Source: Hydrogenophilales bacterium
Lineage (GTDB): Bacteria; Pseudomonadota; Gammaproteobacteria; Burkholderiales; Thiobacillaceae
DNA: 64,000 bases
Direction of reading: 5' to 3'
Assembly (NCBI GenBank): GCA_016195805.1
Contig: JACPYT010000006.1
Span: 62,001-126,000, forward strand
Positions within the stretch are counted from its first letter, which is position 1; every line of letters starts with the position of its first letter. Positions 20,487-31,922 of the stretch are shown here, one piece after another. The notes under the pieces were generated by a model, which saw nothing but the letters and a program-made list of their open reading frames with translations, was not told where the DNA came from and ran no database searches. Position numbers and translations under genes: made by a program.

Positions 20487-21193
20487 TCGAGCTGAATGCC
20501 GATATCGGTGAAGGCTGCCATGACGCTGAATTGATGCCGTATTTGACGCGGGTGTCGATCGCCTGCGGTGGCCACACCGGCGATGCCGCAAGCATGATGG
20601 CGGCGTTGCGACTGGCGGCCGAACAGGGCGTGGCGGTGGGGGCCCACCCGGGCTATCCCGATCGCGGCGGGTTTGGCCGCCGTGCGCTGGCCGCATCCGC
20701 AGAAGACATCGTGGCCTGGATCACGCAACAGACCGAAGCACTGGCCGAGCAGGCTGCGCGGTTGGGCATGCGCCTGGCGCATGTGAAACCGCACGGCGCG
20801 CTCTACAACATGGCGGCACAGGACCGCAGCGTGGCAGAGGCTGTTGCGCAGGCGGTGGCGGCGTTCGACCCCGGTCTGGTGCTGCTCGGACTGTCCGGGT
20901 CGCAACTGGTCGCTGCCGGCCGGGCGGCCGGGCTGGCGGTGCTGAACGAGGCGTTCGCCGACCGTCGTTACCAAGCCAACGACCGGCTTGTTTCACGTGA
21001 AACCCAAGGCGCGCTGATAACCGACCCCGACGCGGCGGCGCAACAGGCGCACGCGTTAGCGCAGGGAGAGCCTGTCGTCACCCTGGATGGCGCGCTGCTC
21101 AGGATTCGGGCCGAGACCCTGTGCCTGCACGGCGACACCCCCAATGCATTAAATGTTGCGCGAGCCGTCCATGCGGCCCTTAATCGCGGATAA
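20483..21193 (+). CDS. pxpA: 5-oxoprolinase subunit PxpA (LamB/YcsF family)
   Basis: The 236-residue protein completes 5-oxoprolinase. It has the LamB/YcsF start IELNADIGEG, the SIACGGHTGD motif, GAHPGYPD and HVKPHGALYN with the metal-coordinating histidines. CLHGDTPNAL near the C-terminus is also conserved. A parS palindrome is embedded in its coding sequence at 20989-21003, where it encodes V-S-R-E-T. A heptamer tandem repeat follows the stop. Confidence 0.94.
   Translation: MIELNADIGEGCHDAELMPYLTRVSIACGGHTGDAASMMAALRLAAEQGVAVGAHPGYPDRGGFGRRALAASAEDIVAWITQQTEALAEQAARLGMRLAHVKPHGALYNMAAQDRSVAEAVAQAVAAFDPGLVLLGLSGSQLVAAGRAAGLAVLNEAFADRRYQANDRLVSRETQGALITDPDAAAQQAHALAQGEPVVTLDGALLRIRAETLCLHGDTPNALNVARAVHAALNRG
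20989..21003. promoter_or_regulatory. parS: parS site 1 (inside pxpA)
   Basis: TGTTTCACGTGAAAC matches the near-universal chromosomal parS palindrome bound by ParB. It lies within pxpA, about 5.6 kb before parB. Confidence 0.9.
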
Positions 21194-21200
21194 TTCCGCG

Positions 21201-21263
21201 CTCACCGCTCACCGCTCACCGCTCACCGCTCACCGCTCACCGCTCACCGCTCACCGCTCACCG
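21201..21263. repeat. Heptamer tandem repeat, nine copies of CTCACCG
   Basis: Nine perfect head-to-tail copies of CTCACCG fill the gap between pxpA and uup and end 10 bases before the uup ATG. A permuted version of the same heptamer is repeated at 34219-34281. Copy number may vary by slippage. The array occupies the place of the uup ribosome-binding site. Confidence 0.97.
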
Positions 21264-21273
21264 ACCCCACGCC

Positions 21274-23223
21274 ATGCCCCTCCTTACTCTGGACCGACTC
21301 GAACTGGCCTACGGCCACTGGCCGTTGCTCGACGGCGCCTCATTGGTGGTCGAGGCGGGCGAGCGTATCGGCCTGATCGGCCGCAATGGCACCGGCAAGT
21401 CCAGCTTGCTGAAAATCATCGCCGGCGAGAGTCAGGCGGATGCGGGCGAGGTGTGGCGCGCGCCCGGTCTGAAGCTGGCGTATGTGCCGCAGGAGCCGCA
21501 GTTCCAGTCCGGACACAGCGTATTCGAGGCAGTGGCGGAGGGCATCGGTGCGGCGCAGACGCTGTTGGCGGAATATCATGCCGTGGCGCATGCGATGGCA
21601 GAAGGCGACGAGACGGTGTACGCCGACTTCGAGCGGTTGTCGCATGAGCTGGAAGTGGCCGATGCCTGGCGGCTCAACAGCCGGGTGGAAGAAACCCTCC
21701 AACGCCTGAATCTGGACGCCGACGCGGCGGTGGAAACCCTCTCGGGTGGCCTGAAAAAGCGGGTGGCGCTGGCGCGCGCGCTGGTGACCGACCCTGAACT
21801 GTTGCTGCTGGACGAGCCGACCAACCATCTGGATTTTTCTGCCATCGAATGGCTGGAGACCCTGCTCAACGACTACCGTGGCGCGCTGCTCTTCATTACC
21901 CATGACCGGCGTTTCCTGGACAACGTCGCCAATCGTATCGTCGAGCTCGATCGCGGCCAGTTGCGCGAATACCAGGGTAATTTCAGCGCCTATCAGCTCA
22001 AAAAGGCCGAGCAGCTGGAGGTCGAGGCGGTGCACAACCGCAAGTTCGACAAGTTCTGGAAACAGGAAGAGGCCTGGATCCGCAAGGGGGTCGAGGCACG
22101 TCGCACCCGCAACGAAGGCCGTGTACGAAGGCTGGAAGCCTTGCGCCGCACCCGCGAGGCGCGCATCGCCCATGCCGGGCAGGTGGGATTCCAGATCGAC
22201 GCCGGCGACCGCTCCGGCAAGGTGGTGGCCGAGCTCGATCACGTCACTTACGGTTACGGGGACCGCACGCTGTCCGCAGGGGATACCGTCCCCGGCGCGA
22301 GTCACGCCAAGGACATAATCCGCGACTTCTCCGCCACCATCCTGCGCGGCGACAAGCTGGGTCTGCTGGGCCCCAACGGGGCCGGCAAGACCACGCTGAT
22401 CCGGCTGATCCTGGGCGAACTGAAGCCGCGGTCCGGGTGGATCAAGCAGGGGACCAAGCTCGAAGTCGCGTATTTCGACCAGTTCCGCAACCAGCTGAAC
22501 GACGAGGCGACGCTGATCGATACGATTTCCCCCGGTTCCGACTACGTTGAAATCGGCGGCCAGAAAAAGCATGTCATCAGCTATCTGGAAGACTTCCTGT
22601 TTCCCGCCGAGCGGGCGCGCGCCAAGGTGTCGGCGCTGTCCGGGGGCGAGCGCAACCGATTACTGCTGGCACGGCTGTTCGCTCGCCCCGCCAACCTGCT
22701 GGTGCTGGACGAGCCGACCAACGATCTCGACATCGATACCCTGGAATTGCTGGAGCAGCTGCTGCAGGACTATGCGGGTACCGTGATCATCGTCTCGCAC
22801 GACCGCGCGTTCCTGGACAACGTCGTCACCCAGTCGATCGCGTTCGAGGGCGAGGGCAGGTTGACCGAGATCGTCGGCGGCTATGCCGACTGGCGCGCCT
22901 GGCAGCAACGGCAGCGGGTCGCAGCCGAGGCGCCGCGCGTGGCGGCTCCCAAGACGCCCGCCCAGGCTGCGCCGGCCAGGCCCGCATCCAAAAGCAAGCT
23001 CAGCTTCAAAGAGGCGCGGGAGCTCGAAGCGCTGCCGGCGCAGATCGAGGCGCTGGAGGCCGAACAGGCACAGATCGCCGAGCGGCTGGCCGATCCGGCG
23101 TTGTATCAATCGAGTCCGCAGGAGGCTGCGGCGTTGCAGGCGCGCACGGAAGCGATCGAGGCCGAGCTGCTCGAGGCCCTGGCGCGCTGGGAATCGCTGG
23201 AGGCCAAGGCGGCAGCCGGCTGA
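21274..23223 (+). CDS. uup: ABC-F family ATPase Uup
   Basis: The 649-residue soluble protein has two ABC domains and no membrane helices. It has two Walker A motifs (GRNGTGKSS and GPNGAGKTT) and two signature/Walker B pairs (LSGGLKKR with [11 protein letters not shown], and LSGGERNR with [11 protein letters not shown]). A charged linker lies between, and a C-terminal coiled-coil (about 570-645) is typical of Uup. ABC-F proteins of this type act on ribosomes or on DNA structures affecting precise transposon excision. No clear ribosome-binding site is seen, because the CTCACCG array lies directly upstream. Confidence 0.93.
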   Translation: MPLLTLDRLELAYGHWPLLDGASLVVEAGERIGLIGRNGTGKSSLLKIIAGESQADAGEVWRAPGLKLAYVPQEPQFQSGHSVFEAVAEGIGAAQTLLAEYHAVAHAMAEGDETVYADFERLSHELEVADAWRLNSRVEETLQRLNLDADAAVETLSGGLKKRVALARALVTDPELLLLDEPTNHLDFSAIEWLETLLNDYRGALLFITHDRRFLDNVANRIVELDRGQLREYQGNFSAYQLKKAEQLEVEAVHNRKFDKFWKQEEAWIRKGVEARRTRNEGRVRRLEALRRTREARIAHAGQVGFQIDAGDRSGKVVAELDHVTYGYGDRTLSAGDTVPGASHAKDIIRDFSATILRGDKLGLLGPNGAGKTTLIRLILGELKPRSGWIKQGTKLEVAYFDQFRNQLNDEATLIDTISPGSDYVEIGGQKKHVISYLEDFLFPAERARAKVSALSGGERNRLLLARLFARPANLLVLDEPTNDLDIDTLELLEQLLQDYAGTVIIVSHDRAFLDNVVTQSIAFEGEGRLTEIVGGYADWRAWQQRQRVAAEAPRVAAPKTPAQAAPARPASKSKLSFKEARELEALPAQIEALEAEQAQIAERLADPALYQSSPQEAAALQARTEAIEAELLEALARWESLEAKAAAG

Positions 23224-23267
23224 GAAACGGGGTTCCCCAGGCCAGTCGGGTCGTATTTCACTGGCCA

Positions 23268-23282
23268 TGTTTCACGTGAAAC
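23268..23282. promoter_or_regulatory. parS: parS site 2 (upstream of mnmG)
   Basis: A perfect TGTTTCACGTGAAAC in the uup-mnmG gap, 33 bases before the mnmG ATG. ParB bound here could also affect mnmG transcription. Confidence 0.92.
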
Positions 23283-23314
23283 GGATCCCGGCAACGGGTA
23301 GAATGGCGGCCATC

Positions 23315-25225
23315 ATGAAATTCCCTATGAATTTCCCTGAGCCCTTCGATGTCATCGTCGTCGGTGGCGGCCATGCCGGCACCGAGGCGGCGCTCGCGTC
23401 CGCGCGCATGGGCGTGAAGACGCTGCTGCTGACGCACAACATCGAAACGCTGGGCGCCATGTCGTGCAACCCGTCGATCGGCGGCATCGGCAAAGGGCAT
23501 CTGGTCAAGGAAGTCGACGCACTGGGCGGCGCGATGGCGCTGGCCACCGACGAGGCGGGGATCCAGTTCCGCACGCTCAACTCCTCCAAGGGGCCGGCGG
23601 TACGCGCCACCCGCGCGCAGGCCGACCGCGTGCTGTACAAGGCGGCGATCCGCCGACGGCTGGAAAACCAGCCCAATCTCACGCTATTCCAGCAGGCGGT
23701 TGACGACCTGCTGCTCGCCGGCGACCGTGTCGCCGGCGTGAAGACCCAGCTCGGCATAATTTTTAGCGGCCGCGCGGTGGTGCTCACCGCCGGCACCTTC
23801 CTCGCCGGCCTCGTGCACGTAGGGCTGGAGAATTTCCAGGCCGGGCGCATGGGCGATCCGCCTGCGGTGTCGCTCGCCGCGCGGCTGCGCGAGCTCAAGC
23901 TGCCGGCGGGACGGCTGAAGACCGGCACGCCACCACGTATAGACGGCCGCAGCATCGATTACCGCCGGATGCAGATGCAGCCGGGCGACGACCCGGCGCC
24001 GGTGTTCTCTTTCATGGGCGAGGCGGGAATGCATCCCGAGCAGCGCCCATGCTGGATCACGCATACCACAGCCGAAACGCACGAGATCATTCGCGGTGGC
24101 CTCGACCGCTCGCCGATGTACACCGGCGTTATCGAAGGGGTGGGGCCGCGCTACTGCCCGTCGATCGAGGACAAGATCACCCGTTTCGCCGACAAGGCGA
24201 GCCACCAGATTTTCCTCGAACCCGAGGGTCTGACGACGCACGAGATCTATCCCAACGGCATCTCGACCTCGCTGCCGTTCGACGTGCAATTGAACATCGT
24301 GCGCTCGATCCCGGGGCTGGAGCACGCGCACATTCTGCGCCCCGGCTACGCCATCGAGTACGATTACTACGATCCGCGCAACCTCAAGGCTTCGCTGGAA
24401 ACCAAATCGATCGAAGGTCTCTTCTTCGCCGGGCAGATCAACGGCACCACCGGCTATGAAGAGGCTGCCGCGCAGGGGCTGCTCGCCGGTATCAACGCCG
24501 GGCTGCAGGTGCGGGGCAAAGCGGCCTGGAGTCCCGCTCGGCACGAGGCCTACCTCGGCGTGCTGGTCGACGACCTCATCACGCGCGGCGTCTCCGAGCC
24601 CTACCGCATGTTCACCAGCCGTGCCGAATACCGCCTGCAGCTGCGCGAGGACAATGCCGACATGCGGCTGACCGAGGCCGGGCGCACCATTGGCGTGGTC
24701 GACGATGCGCGTTGGGCGGCCTTCAATCGCAAACGCGATGCGGTTTCACGTGAAACCGAGCGGCTCAAGTCGACCTGGGTCAATCCGGCCATCCTGCCCG
24801 CCGAGGCGGCCACCCGGTTGATCGGCCAACCGATCGAGCACGAATACAGCCTGTTTGAACTGTTGCGTCGCCCCAATCTGGGCTACGCCCAGGTGCTTGC
24901 GTTGCCAGGGGGCGGGGCAATGGAAATCGATGCACGCGTCGCCGAGCAGGTCGAAATCGCTGCCAAATACCAGGGCTACATCGACCGCCAGAACGAGGAA
25001 GTCGAAAAACACCGCGAGCAGGAGAGCCTGCGCTTGCCCCCCGATCTTGACTACAGCCTGCTGTCCGGGCTGTCGATGGAGGTGCGCCAACGCCTGCAGA
25101 AGGCCCGCCCCGAAACTCTGGGCCAGGCTGCGCGCCTGCAAGGCGTCACCCCGGCGGCGATCTCGGTGCTGCTGGTCTACGCCAAGCGTGGGTTCAAACC
25201 CGACGAGCAGAAGAAAAGCGCGTGA
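23315..25225 (+). CDS. mnmG: tRNA uridine-5-carboxymethylaminomethyl(34) synthesis enzyme MnmG (GidA)
   Basis: The 636-residue FAD enzyme is the partner of MnmE (9493-10833). The dinucleotide-binding site is [21 protein letters not shown], followed by [16 protein letters not shown]. Family blocks GTPPRIDG and [10 protein letters not shown] are also present. ATG 23315 gives [15 protein letters not shown]; an ATG four codons later is an alternative. It overlaps rsmG by 4 bases. A parS site is embedded at 24743-24756. Confidence 0.96.
   Translation: MKFPMNFPEPFDVIVVGGGHAGTEAALASARMGVKTLLLTHNIETLGAMSCNPSIGGIGKGHLVKEVDALGGAMALATDEAGIQFRTLNSSKGPAVRATRAQADRVLYKAAIRRRLENQPNLTLFQQAVDDLLLAGDRVAGVKTQLGIIFSGRAVVLTAGTFLAGLVHVGLENFQAGRMGDPPAVSLAARLRELKLPAGRLKTGTPPRIDGRSIDYRRMQMQPGDDPAPVFSFMGEAGMHPEQRPCWITHTTAETHEIIRGGLDRSPMYTGVIEGVGPRYCPSIEDKITRFADKASHQIFLEPEGLTTHEIYPNGISTSLPFDVQLNIVRSIPGLEHAHILRPGYAIEYDYYDPRNLKASLETKSIEGLFFAGQINGTTGYEEAAAQGLLAGINAGLQVRGKAAWSPARHEAYLGVLVDDLITRGVSEPYRMFTSRAEYRLQLREDNADMRLTEAGRTIGVVDDARWAAFNRKRDAVSRETERLKSTWVNPAILPAEAATRLIGQPIEHEYSLFELLRRPNLGYAQVLALPGGGAMEIDARVAEQVEIAAKYQGYIDRQNEEVEKHREQESLRLPPDLDYSLLSGLSMEVRQRLQKARPETLGQAARLQGVTPAAISVLLVYAKRGFKPDEQKKSA
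24743..24756. promoter_or_regulatory. parS: parS site 3 (inside mnmG)
   Basis: GTTTCACGTGAAAC is a perfect 14-bp parS core in the mnmG coding region. It is read as V-S-R-E-T, in the same frame as the site inside pxpA. Confidence 0.88.
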
Positions 25226-25848
25226 GCATCGAACCGCAATTGAAGGCGGGGATCGCCGCCCTGGGCTTGGCATTGCCTGAAGGCGCCGAGGCGAAACTCC
25301 TGGCCTATCTGGCGCTGCTCGACAAGTGGAACCGCGTGTACAACCTCACCGCGGTGCGCGACGCCGAGCGCATGGTCAGCCACCACCTGCTGGACTCGCT
25401 GGCGGCGGTGGCGTTTTTTCAGGGCGAGTCGGTACTTGATGTCGGCAGCGGCGGCGGTCTGCCCGGGATCCCCCTGGCGATCGCGCGGCCGGAGATGCGG
25501 GTGACGCTGATCGACAGCATCGCCAAGAAGACCGCCTTCCTGCTGCAGGCCAAGGCTGAGCTGGGACTGGGCAATCTGAATGTGGTCACCGGCCGGGTGG
25601 AGGATTACCGGCCTGCCGAGGGTTTCGATGTCATCACCTCGCGGGCGTTTTCGGACCTCAAGGAATTTGTCGCGTTGACCCGCCATCTGCTCAAGCCGGG
25701 CGGTTGCTGGTTGGCGATGAAGGGCCTGTATCCGAATGAAGAAATCGCCCAGCTGCCGTCTGGAGTGAAAGTGAGCGCTGACCACGCGTTGGTCGTCCCG
25801 GGGCTGGATGCAACCCGACATTTGATCGTTCTGGAGCCTGTTGAATGA
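25222..25848 (+). CDS. rsmG: 16S rRNA (guanine(527)-N7)-methyltransferase
   Basis: The 208-residue SAM-dependent methyltransferase modifies G527 of 16S rRNA. The SAM site is [17 protein letters not shown], preceded by [11 protein letters not shown] and followed by SRAFSDL. The GTG start overlaps the mnmG stop by 4 bases, and its own stop overlaps the parA ATG. The order mnmG-rsmG-parA-parB is a standard origin-proximal cluster. Confidence 0.95.
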   Translation: MSIEPQLKAGIAALGLALPEGAEAKLLAYLALLDKWNRVYNLTAVRDAERMVSHHLLDSLAAVAFFQGESVLDVGSGGGLPGIPLAIARPEMRVTLIDSIAKKTAFLLQAKAELGLGNLNVVTGRVEDYRPAEGFDVITSRAFSDLKEFVALTRHLLKPGGCWLAMKGLYPNEEIAQLPSGVKVSADHALVVPGLDATRHLIVLEPVE

Positions 25849-26660
25849 GCCGAATCCTCGCAATTGCCAACCAGAAAGGCGGCGTCGGCAAGACCACGAC
25901 GGCAGTGAATCTGGCCGCGAGTCTGGCCGAACTCGGCCAGCGTGTGCTGCTGGCCGACCTCGACCCGCAGGGCAACGCGACCATGGGGGCGGGCATCGAA
26001 AAGCGCACCGCGCTGCCGACCGTGTACCAGATCCTGCTCAACCAGGTCACCGTACGCGATGCACGCATGCGCTCGGAGCCGGGCCATTTCGACGTCATTC
26101 CGGCGAACCGCGAACTCGCCGGCGCGGAAATCGATCTGGTGAACCTGGAGCAGCGCGACCTGCGGCTGAAGGTCGCACTGGCGCAGGTCGCCGACGACTA
26201 CGACTTTATTCTGATGGATTGTCCGCCGACCCTGAATCTGCTGACCGTCAACGCCTTTGCCGCGGCGGAGGCGGTGCTGATCCCGATGCAGTGCGAATAC
26301 TATGCGCTGGAGGGGCTGACCGATCTGGTCGCCACCATCAAGAAGGTCAAGCAGCGGCTCAATCCCGGCATACAGATCGAGGGTTTGCTGCGCGTGATGT
26401 TCGACCCGCGCAGCACCCTGGCGCAGCAGGTGTCGGACCAGATCAAGCAGCATTTCGGCGACAAGGTTTACGACACCGTGATTCCGCGCAACGTGCGGCT
26501 TGCCGAGGCACCCAGCCACGGGCTGCCGGTGCTGGCCTACGACAGTCAGTGCAAGGGCGCGAAGGCGTATATGGAATTGGCCGAGGAAACGCTCAAGCGT
26601 GCCCGGAAGGGCATGGGCGCCGGCCAGACAGCAAAGGAGAAAACAGATGGCAAAGCCTAA
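25845..26660 (+). CDS. parA: Chromosome partitioning ATPase ParA (Soj)
   Basis: The 271-residue ATPase drives segregation of ParB-parS complexes. It has the deviant Walker [22 protein letters not shown] and the Walker B-like [10 protein letters not shown]. The length indicates the chromosomal type without an N-terminal DNA-binding extension. It overlaps rsmG by 4 bases and parB by 14 bases. Confidence 0.96.
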   Translation: MSRILAIANQKGGVGKTTTAVNLAASLAELGQRVLLADLDPQGNATMGAGIEKRTALPTVYQILLNQVTVRDARMRSEPGHFDVIPANRELAGAEIDLVNLEQRDLRLKVALAQVADDYDFILMDCPPTLNLLTVNAFAAAEAVLIPMQCEYYALEGLTDLVATIKKVKQRLNPGIQIEGLLRVMFDPRSTLAQQVSDQIKQHFGDKVYDTVIPRNVRLAEAPSHGLPVLAYDSQCKGAKAYMELAEETLKRARKGMGAGQTAKEKTDGKA

Positions 26661-27501
26661 AGGACTGGGGCGCGGGCTCGACGCACTGCTGGGCGGCGAG
26701 GACAGTGCCGCGCCGCCGCAGGGCGATCTGCGCATGATGAACGTGTCGCAGCTGGCGCCGGGCAAATACCAGCCGCGCACCCAGATGGACAGCGAGTCGC
26801 TGCAGGAACTCGCCGACTCGATCCGTGCGCAGGGTCTGATGCAGCCCATCCTCGCGCGCGAGGTCGCTGGCGGTTACGAAATCATCGCGGGCGAGCGGCG
26901 CTGGCGCGCGGCGCAACTCGCCGGTTTGAACGAGGTTCCGGTGCTGCTGCGCGAGGTGGCCGACGATGCCGTGGCGGCGATGGCGCTGATCGAAAACATC
27001 CAGCGTGAAGACCTCAATGCGATCGATGAAGCACACGGTCTGCAGCGCCTGATCCATGAATTCGGCATGACGCACGACGCCGCCGCGCAGGCGGTCGGCA
27101 AATCGCGTGCTGCGGTATCCAACTTGCTGCGTCTGCTGAATCTGTCGCATCCGGTGCAGGACATGCTTACCGCAGGGCTGATCGAAATGGGCCACGCGCG
27201 TGCGCTGCTGCCCTTGCATGCGAACGCACAACGCGAATTGGCGCATGAAATTGAAACCAAAGGACTGTCGGTACGCGAGGTCGAGCGCCGCGTGATGCGT
27301 CTGAAGGACGCAACGACGGCAACGCCGCTCAAGCACACCGTTTCGCGCGATATCCTCCGGCTGGAGGAGGCCTTGTCGGACGCGCTCGGCATGACGGCGC
27401 ACGTGCAAACCCGCAGCAAAGGCGGCGGCAAGCTGACACTGAATTTCGCCAGCGCCGATGAACTGGAAGGGCTGTTGCTGCGGCTCGGAATCCAGCTTTA
27501 A
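26647..27501 (+). CDS. parB: Chromosome partitioning protein ParB (Spo0J)
   Basis: The 284-residue protein binds parS and spreads along DNA as a CTP-dependent clamp. It begins [14 protein letters not shown] and has GERRWRAA in the CTP-binding (ParB/Srx) domain. ALIENIQREDLNAIDEA follows, then the helix-turn-helix (AVGKSRAAVSNLLRLL) and a C-terminal dimerisation region. AAAGGAG precedes the ATG inside the end of parA. Its three probable target sites are in this window. Confidence 0.96.
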   Translation: MAKPKGLGRGLDALLGGEDSAAPPQGDLRMMNVSQLAPGKYQPRTQMDSESLQELADSIRAQGLMQPILAREVAGGYEIIAGERRWRAAQLAGLNEVPVLLREVADDAVAAMALIENIQREDLNAIDEAHGLQRLIHEFGMTHDAAAQAVGKSRAAVSNLLRLLNLSHPVQDMLTAGLIEMGHARALLPLHANAQRELAHEIETKGLSVREVERRVMRLKDATTATPLKHTVSRDILRLEEALSDALGMTAHVQTRSKGGGKLTLNFASADELEGLLLRLGIQL

Positions 27502-27544
27502 ACCTACGCGGTCTTGTCGGCCACGTTTTTTTCGCTATACAACA

Positions 27545-27584
27545 TCACTACATAGTGAAATTCATCATCAAGCTGCTTGATGAT
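27545..27584. promoter_or_regulatory. Two adjacent palindromes between parB and atpI
   Basis: TCACTACATAGTGA (27545-27558) is a 14-bp inverted repeat. From 27564 to 27584, ATCATCAAGC and GCTTGATGAT form perfect 10-bp arms around one base. They lie 40-80 bases before atpI, where operon transcription should start, and look like operator sites. No T-run follows, so a terminator is unlikely. Confidence 0.55.
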
Positions 27585-27622
27585 TGCATAGACCACACTA
27601 ATTCTTGTATCATAACTGGCTA

Positions 27623-28000
27623 ATGTTTACCGGCATCCCAACCGGCACCCTGCGGGTGGCCCGGGCGCAAGCGGTGATCGCACCCGTAGCGGCGCTGATC
27701 GGCGCTGCAATAGCGGGGGTCGGTGCGGGACTGGCGGCGCTGTATGGCGTGCTGGTCGCGCTGGCTGTGAGTGCAGTGCTGGTGTGGCGCGAACGGCAAT
27801 CGATGAGCCATCCGGAATGGGATCAGCATCGATTGTTCAAGCTGTTCATACGCGTCGGCATCGAGCGTTTGATCCTGCTGGTCGGCTTGCTGATCGTGGG
27901 TCTCGGCGTGTTGAAGCTGGCCCCCTTGCCCTTGATGCTGGGCCTAGTGCTGGCCCAGTTCGCCTGGCTGGCGGCTGCGACAGGTCGAAACAGTAAATAG
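27623..28000 (+). CDS. atpI: ATP synthase protein I
   Basis: The 125-residue small membrane protein has two helix pairs (about 9-48 and 75-120) and the AtpI-type basic loop between. It assists assembly of the c-ring. A TTG 18 bases upstream (27605) could also be used. It is the first gene of the ATP synthase operon, a position usual in betaproteobacteria. Confidence 0.8.
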   Translation: MFTGIPTGTLRVARAQAVIAPVAALIGAAIAGVGAGLAALYGVLVALAVSAVLVWRERQSMSHPEWDQHRLFKLFIRVGIERLILLVGLLIVGLGVLKLAPLPLMLGLVLAQFAWLAAATGRNSK

Positions 28001-28933
<933 letters not shown>

Positions 28934-28978
28934 TTTCGTTTTGATTCACCTGTTTTCAACTTTGATTTTTACTTTTAG

Positions 28979-29227
<249 letters not shown>

Positions 29228-29300
29228 TTCGCGGGTTGCTACGGAACTTGTCGCCAACCCTCGTTTTTAACCCAAACCCCCGTCATTAAAAGGTGCGGAT

Positions 29301-29771
29301 ATGAATTTCAACGCAACTTTGATCGGCCAATCCATCACGTTCATCTTCTTCGTGTGGTTCTGCATGAAGTTCGTGTGGCCGCCGATCATGAGCGCGCTCG
29401 AAACGCGCAAGAAGCAGATCGCCGACGGCCTGACCGCGGCCGATCGCGGCAAGCACGAGCTGGAACTGGCCGCCAAAAAGGCCGGCGACAACATGCGTGA
29501 TGCCAAGGCCCAGGCTGCCGAAGTGATTGCCCAGGCTGAAAAACGCGCGGCGCAAATCATCGAGGAAGCGAAGACGGCTGCCAAGGAAGAGGGCGATCGT
29601 CAACTCGCCGCTGCCCAGGCCAACATCGCCCAGGAAACCAACCGTGCCCGCGAAAGCCTGCGCGAACAGGTGGCGGGTCTCGCCGTGGCCGGTGCGGAAA
29701 AAATCCTGCGCCGCGAAGTCAATGCGCAAACCCACGCTGACCTGCTGGGCCAGCTGAAAGCCGAGCTGTAA
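29301..29771 (+). CDS. atpF: F0F1 ATP synthase subunit b
   Basis: The 156-residue peripheral-stalk subunit has one N-terminal membrane helix (ITFIFFVWFCMKFVWPPI) and a long alanine/glutamate-rich coiled coil. AGAEKILRREV near the end is typical. It lies between atpE and atpH. Confidence 0.96.
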   Translation: MNFNATLIGQSITFIFFVWFCMKFVWPPIMSALETRKKQIADGLTAADRGKHELELAAKKAGDNMRDAKAQAAEVIAQAEKRAAQIIEEAKTAAKEEGDRQLAAAQANIAQETNRARESLREQVAGLAVAGAEKILRREVNAQTHADLLGQLKAEL

Positions 29772-29774
29772 GCC

Positions 29775-30311
29775 ATGAGCGAACTGTCTACCCTGGCTCG
29801 TCCCTATGCCGAAGCGGTGTTCCGCATGGCGCAGGGCGAAAACGACCTGGCGGGCTGGTCTTCGCGCGTCGCCACGCTGGCGGCCATCGTTTCCGATGCG
29901 CAACTGGCGCGCCTGATCGCCGATCCCGCGGTGTCGGCCGAGCGCGTGGCCAGCCTGATCATCGAGGTGACCGGTGCCGATCTCGGCGAGCGCGGCGGCA
30001 ACTTCGTCAAGGTGCTGGCCGAGAACGACCGCCTGTCCCTGCTGCCGGAAATCGACGCACAGTTCGAAACACTGAAAGCGAATGCCGAGGGCACGCTCGA
30101 GGCGATCATCACCAGCGCACAGCCGCTGACCCAGGCCCAGGTCGATGATCTGGTGGCCGGGCTCAAGGCCAAATTCAACCGTGCGGTGAACGTGCAGGTG
30201 GCGGTCGATCCCGAACTGATCGGCGGCGCGGTGATTGCCATCGGCGACCAGGTGATGGACGGCTCGGTGAAAGGCCGCCTGCAGCGCATGGCCTTCGCCC
30301 TGCAAGGCTAA
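29775..30311 (+). CDS. atpH: F0F1 ATP synthase subunit delta
   Basis: The 178-residue protein links the peripheral stalk to F1. The N-terminal [12 protein letters not shown] and the C-terminal [20 protein letters not shown] are the usual OSCP/delta signatures. It begins 3 bases after the atpF stop. Confidence 0.96.
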   Translation: MSELSTLARPYAEAVFRMAQGENDLAGWSSRVATLAAIVSDAQLARLIADPAVSAERVASLIIEVTGADLGERGGNFVKVLAENDRLSLLPEIDAQFETLKANAEGTLEAIITSAQPLTQAQVDDLVAGLKAKFNRAVNVQVAVDPELIGGAVIAIGDQVMDGSVKGRLQRMAFALQG

Positions 30312-30354
30312 TCAAACTCATATTTATCGGAACCTCACGGTTCGGAGAACAGAC

Positions 30355-31896
30355 ATGCAATTGAACCCAAGCGAAATCAGCGAACTGATTAAAGCCAAGA
30401 TCGAAAACCTCGGTGCCTCGAGCGAGCTGCGCACCCAGGGCACGATCGTGTCCGTCACCGACGGTATCGTCCGCATTCATGGTTTGTCCGACGTGATGTC
30501 GGGTGAAATGATCGAAATGCCGGGCAACACCTTCGGCGTGGCGCTCAACCTCGAGCGCGACTCCGTCGGCGCCGTGATCCTGGGTGATTACGAGCACATC
30601 AAGGAAGGCGACGTCGCCAAGTGCACCGGCCGCATCCTCGAAGTGCCGGTCGGCCGTGGCCTGCTCGGCCGCGTGGTGAACTCGCTGGGCCAGCCGATCG
30701 ACGGCAAGGGCCCCATCGCCGCCGACACCACCATGCCGATCGAGCGTATCGCGCCGGGCGTGATCGAACGCAAATCGGTCGACCAGCCGGTGCAGACCGG
30801 CCTCAAGTCGATTGACGCCATGGTGCCGGTCGGCCGCGGCCAGCGCGAACTGATCATCGGCGACCGCCAGACCGGCAAGACCGCCGTCGCGATCGACGCC
30901 ATCATCAACCAGAAGGGCACCGGCGTGAAGTGCATCTACGTCGCCGTCGGCCAGAAGGCCTCGTCGGTCGCCAACGTGGTGCGCAAGCTGGAAGAGCACG
31001 GCGCCATGGACCACACCATCGTCGTCGCCGCGACCGCGTCCGACGCGGCCGCCATGCAGTACATCGCGCCGTATTCGGGCTGTACCATGGGCGAGTTCTT
31101 CCGCGACATCGGCGAAGACGCGCTGATCGTGTACGACGATCTGACCAAGCAGGCCTGGGCCTACCGTCAGGTGTCGCTGCTGCTGCGCCGTCCGCCGGGC
31201 CGCGAAGCCTACCCGGGCGACGTGTTCTACCTGCACTCGCGCCTGCTCGAGCGTGCCGCGCGCGTCAACGCCGACTACGTCGAGAAGCTCACCAAGGGCG
31301 CCGTCAAGGGCAAGACCGGTTCGCTGACCGCGCTGCCGATCATCGAAACGCAGGCCGGCGACGTGTCCGCCTTCGTGCCGACCAACGTGATCTCGATTAC
31401 CGACGGCCAGATCTTCCTCGAGACCGACCTCTTCAACGCCGGTATCCGTCCCGCGATCAACGCCGGTCTGTCGGTATCCCGCGTCGGCGGCGCCGCGCAG
31501 ACCAAGGTCATCAAGAAGCTCGGCGGCGGTGTCCGCCTGGCGCTGGCGCAGTACCGCGAACTCGCGGCTTTCGCCCAGTTCGCCTCCGACCTCGACGAAG
31601 CCACGCGCAAGCAGCTGGAGCGCGGCCGTCGCGTGACCGAACTGATGAAGCAGGCGCAGTACTCGCCGATGTCGGTGTCGCAGATGGCGCTCACCCTGTT
31701 CGCCGTCAACAAGGGCTACATGGACGACGTCGAAGTCAGCAAGATCCTGCCGTTCGAATCCGCGCTGATGGCGTTCATGAAGTCCAAGTACGCCAGCATC
31801 ATGGACACCATCGAAACCAGCGGCAACCTGGATGACGCCGCCGAAAAGGCGCTGACCGCCGCGGTGGACGAGTTCAAGAAAACCGGCGTCTATTGA
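30355..31896 (+). CDS. atpA: F0F1 ATP synthase subunit alpha
   Basis: The 513-residue non-catalytic nucleotide-binding subunit has the P-loop [13 protein letters not shown]. The alpha-type signature region [17 protein letters not shown] and the normal proteobacterial length confirm it. It starts [13 protein letters not shown]. It is preceded by a GGAG-type site and followed by atpG after 26 bases. Confidence 0.97.
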   Translation: MQLNPSEISELIKAKIENLGASSELRTQGTIVSVTDGIVRIHGLSDVMSGEMIEMPGNTFGVALNLERDSVGAVILGDYEHIKEGDVAKCTGRILEVPVGRGLLGRVVNSLGQPIDGKGPIAADTTMPIERIAPGVIERKSVDQPVQTGLKSIDAMVPVGRGQRELIIGDRQTGKTAVAIDAIINQKGTGVKCIYVAVGQKASSVANVVRKLEEHGAMDHTIVVAATASDAAAMQYIAPYSGCTMGEFFRDIGEDALIVYDDLTKQAWAYRQVSLLLRRPPGREAYPGDVFYLHSRLLERAARVNADYVEKLTKGAVKGKTGSLTALPIIETQAGDVSAFVPTNVISITDGQIFLETDLFNAGIRPAINAGLSVSRVGGAAQTKVIKKLGGGVRLALAQYRELAAFAQFASDLDEATRKQLERGRRVTELMKQAQYSPMSVSQMALTLFAVNKGYMDDVEVSKILPFESALMAFMKSKYASIMDTIETSGNLDDAAEKALTAAVDEFKKTGVY

Positions 31897-31922
31897 TAGA
31901 CCGCGCTGATTAGGAGCCAACA

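Noticed and set aside
21201-21263. CRISPR array
   Set aside because: The repeats are 7 bp, head-to-tail and without spacers, so this is a simple tandem repeat.
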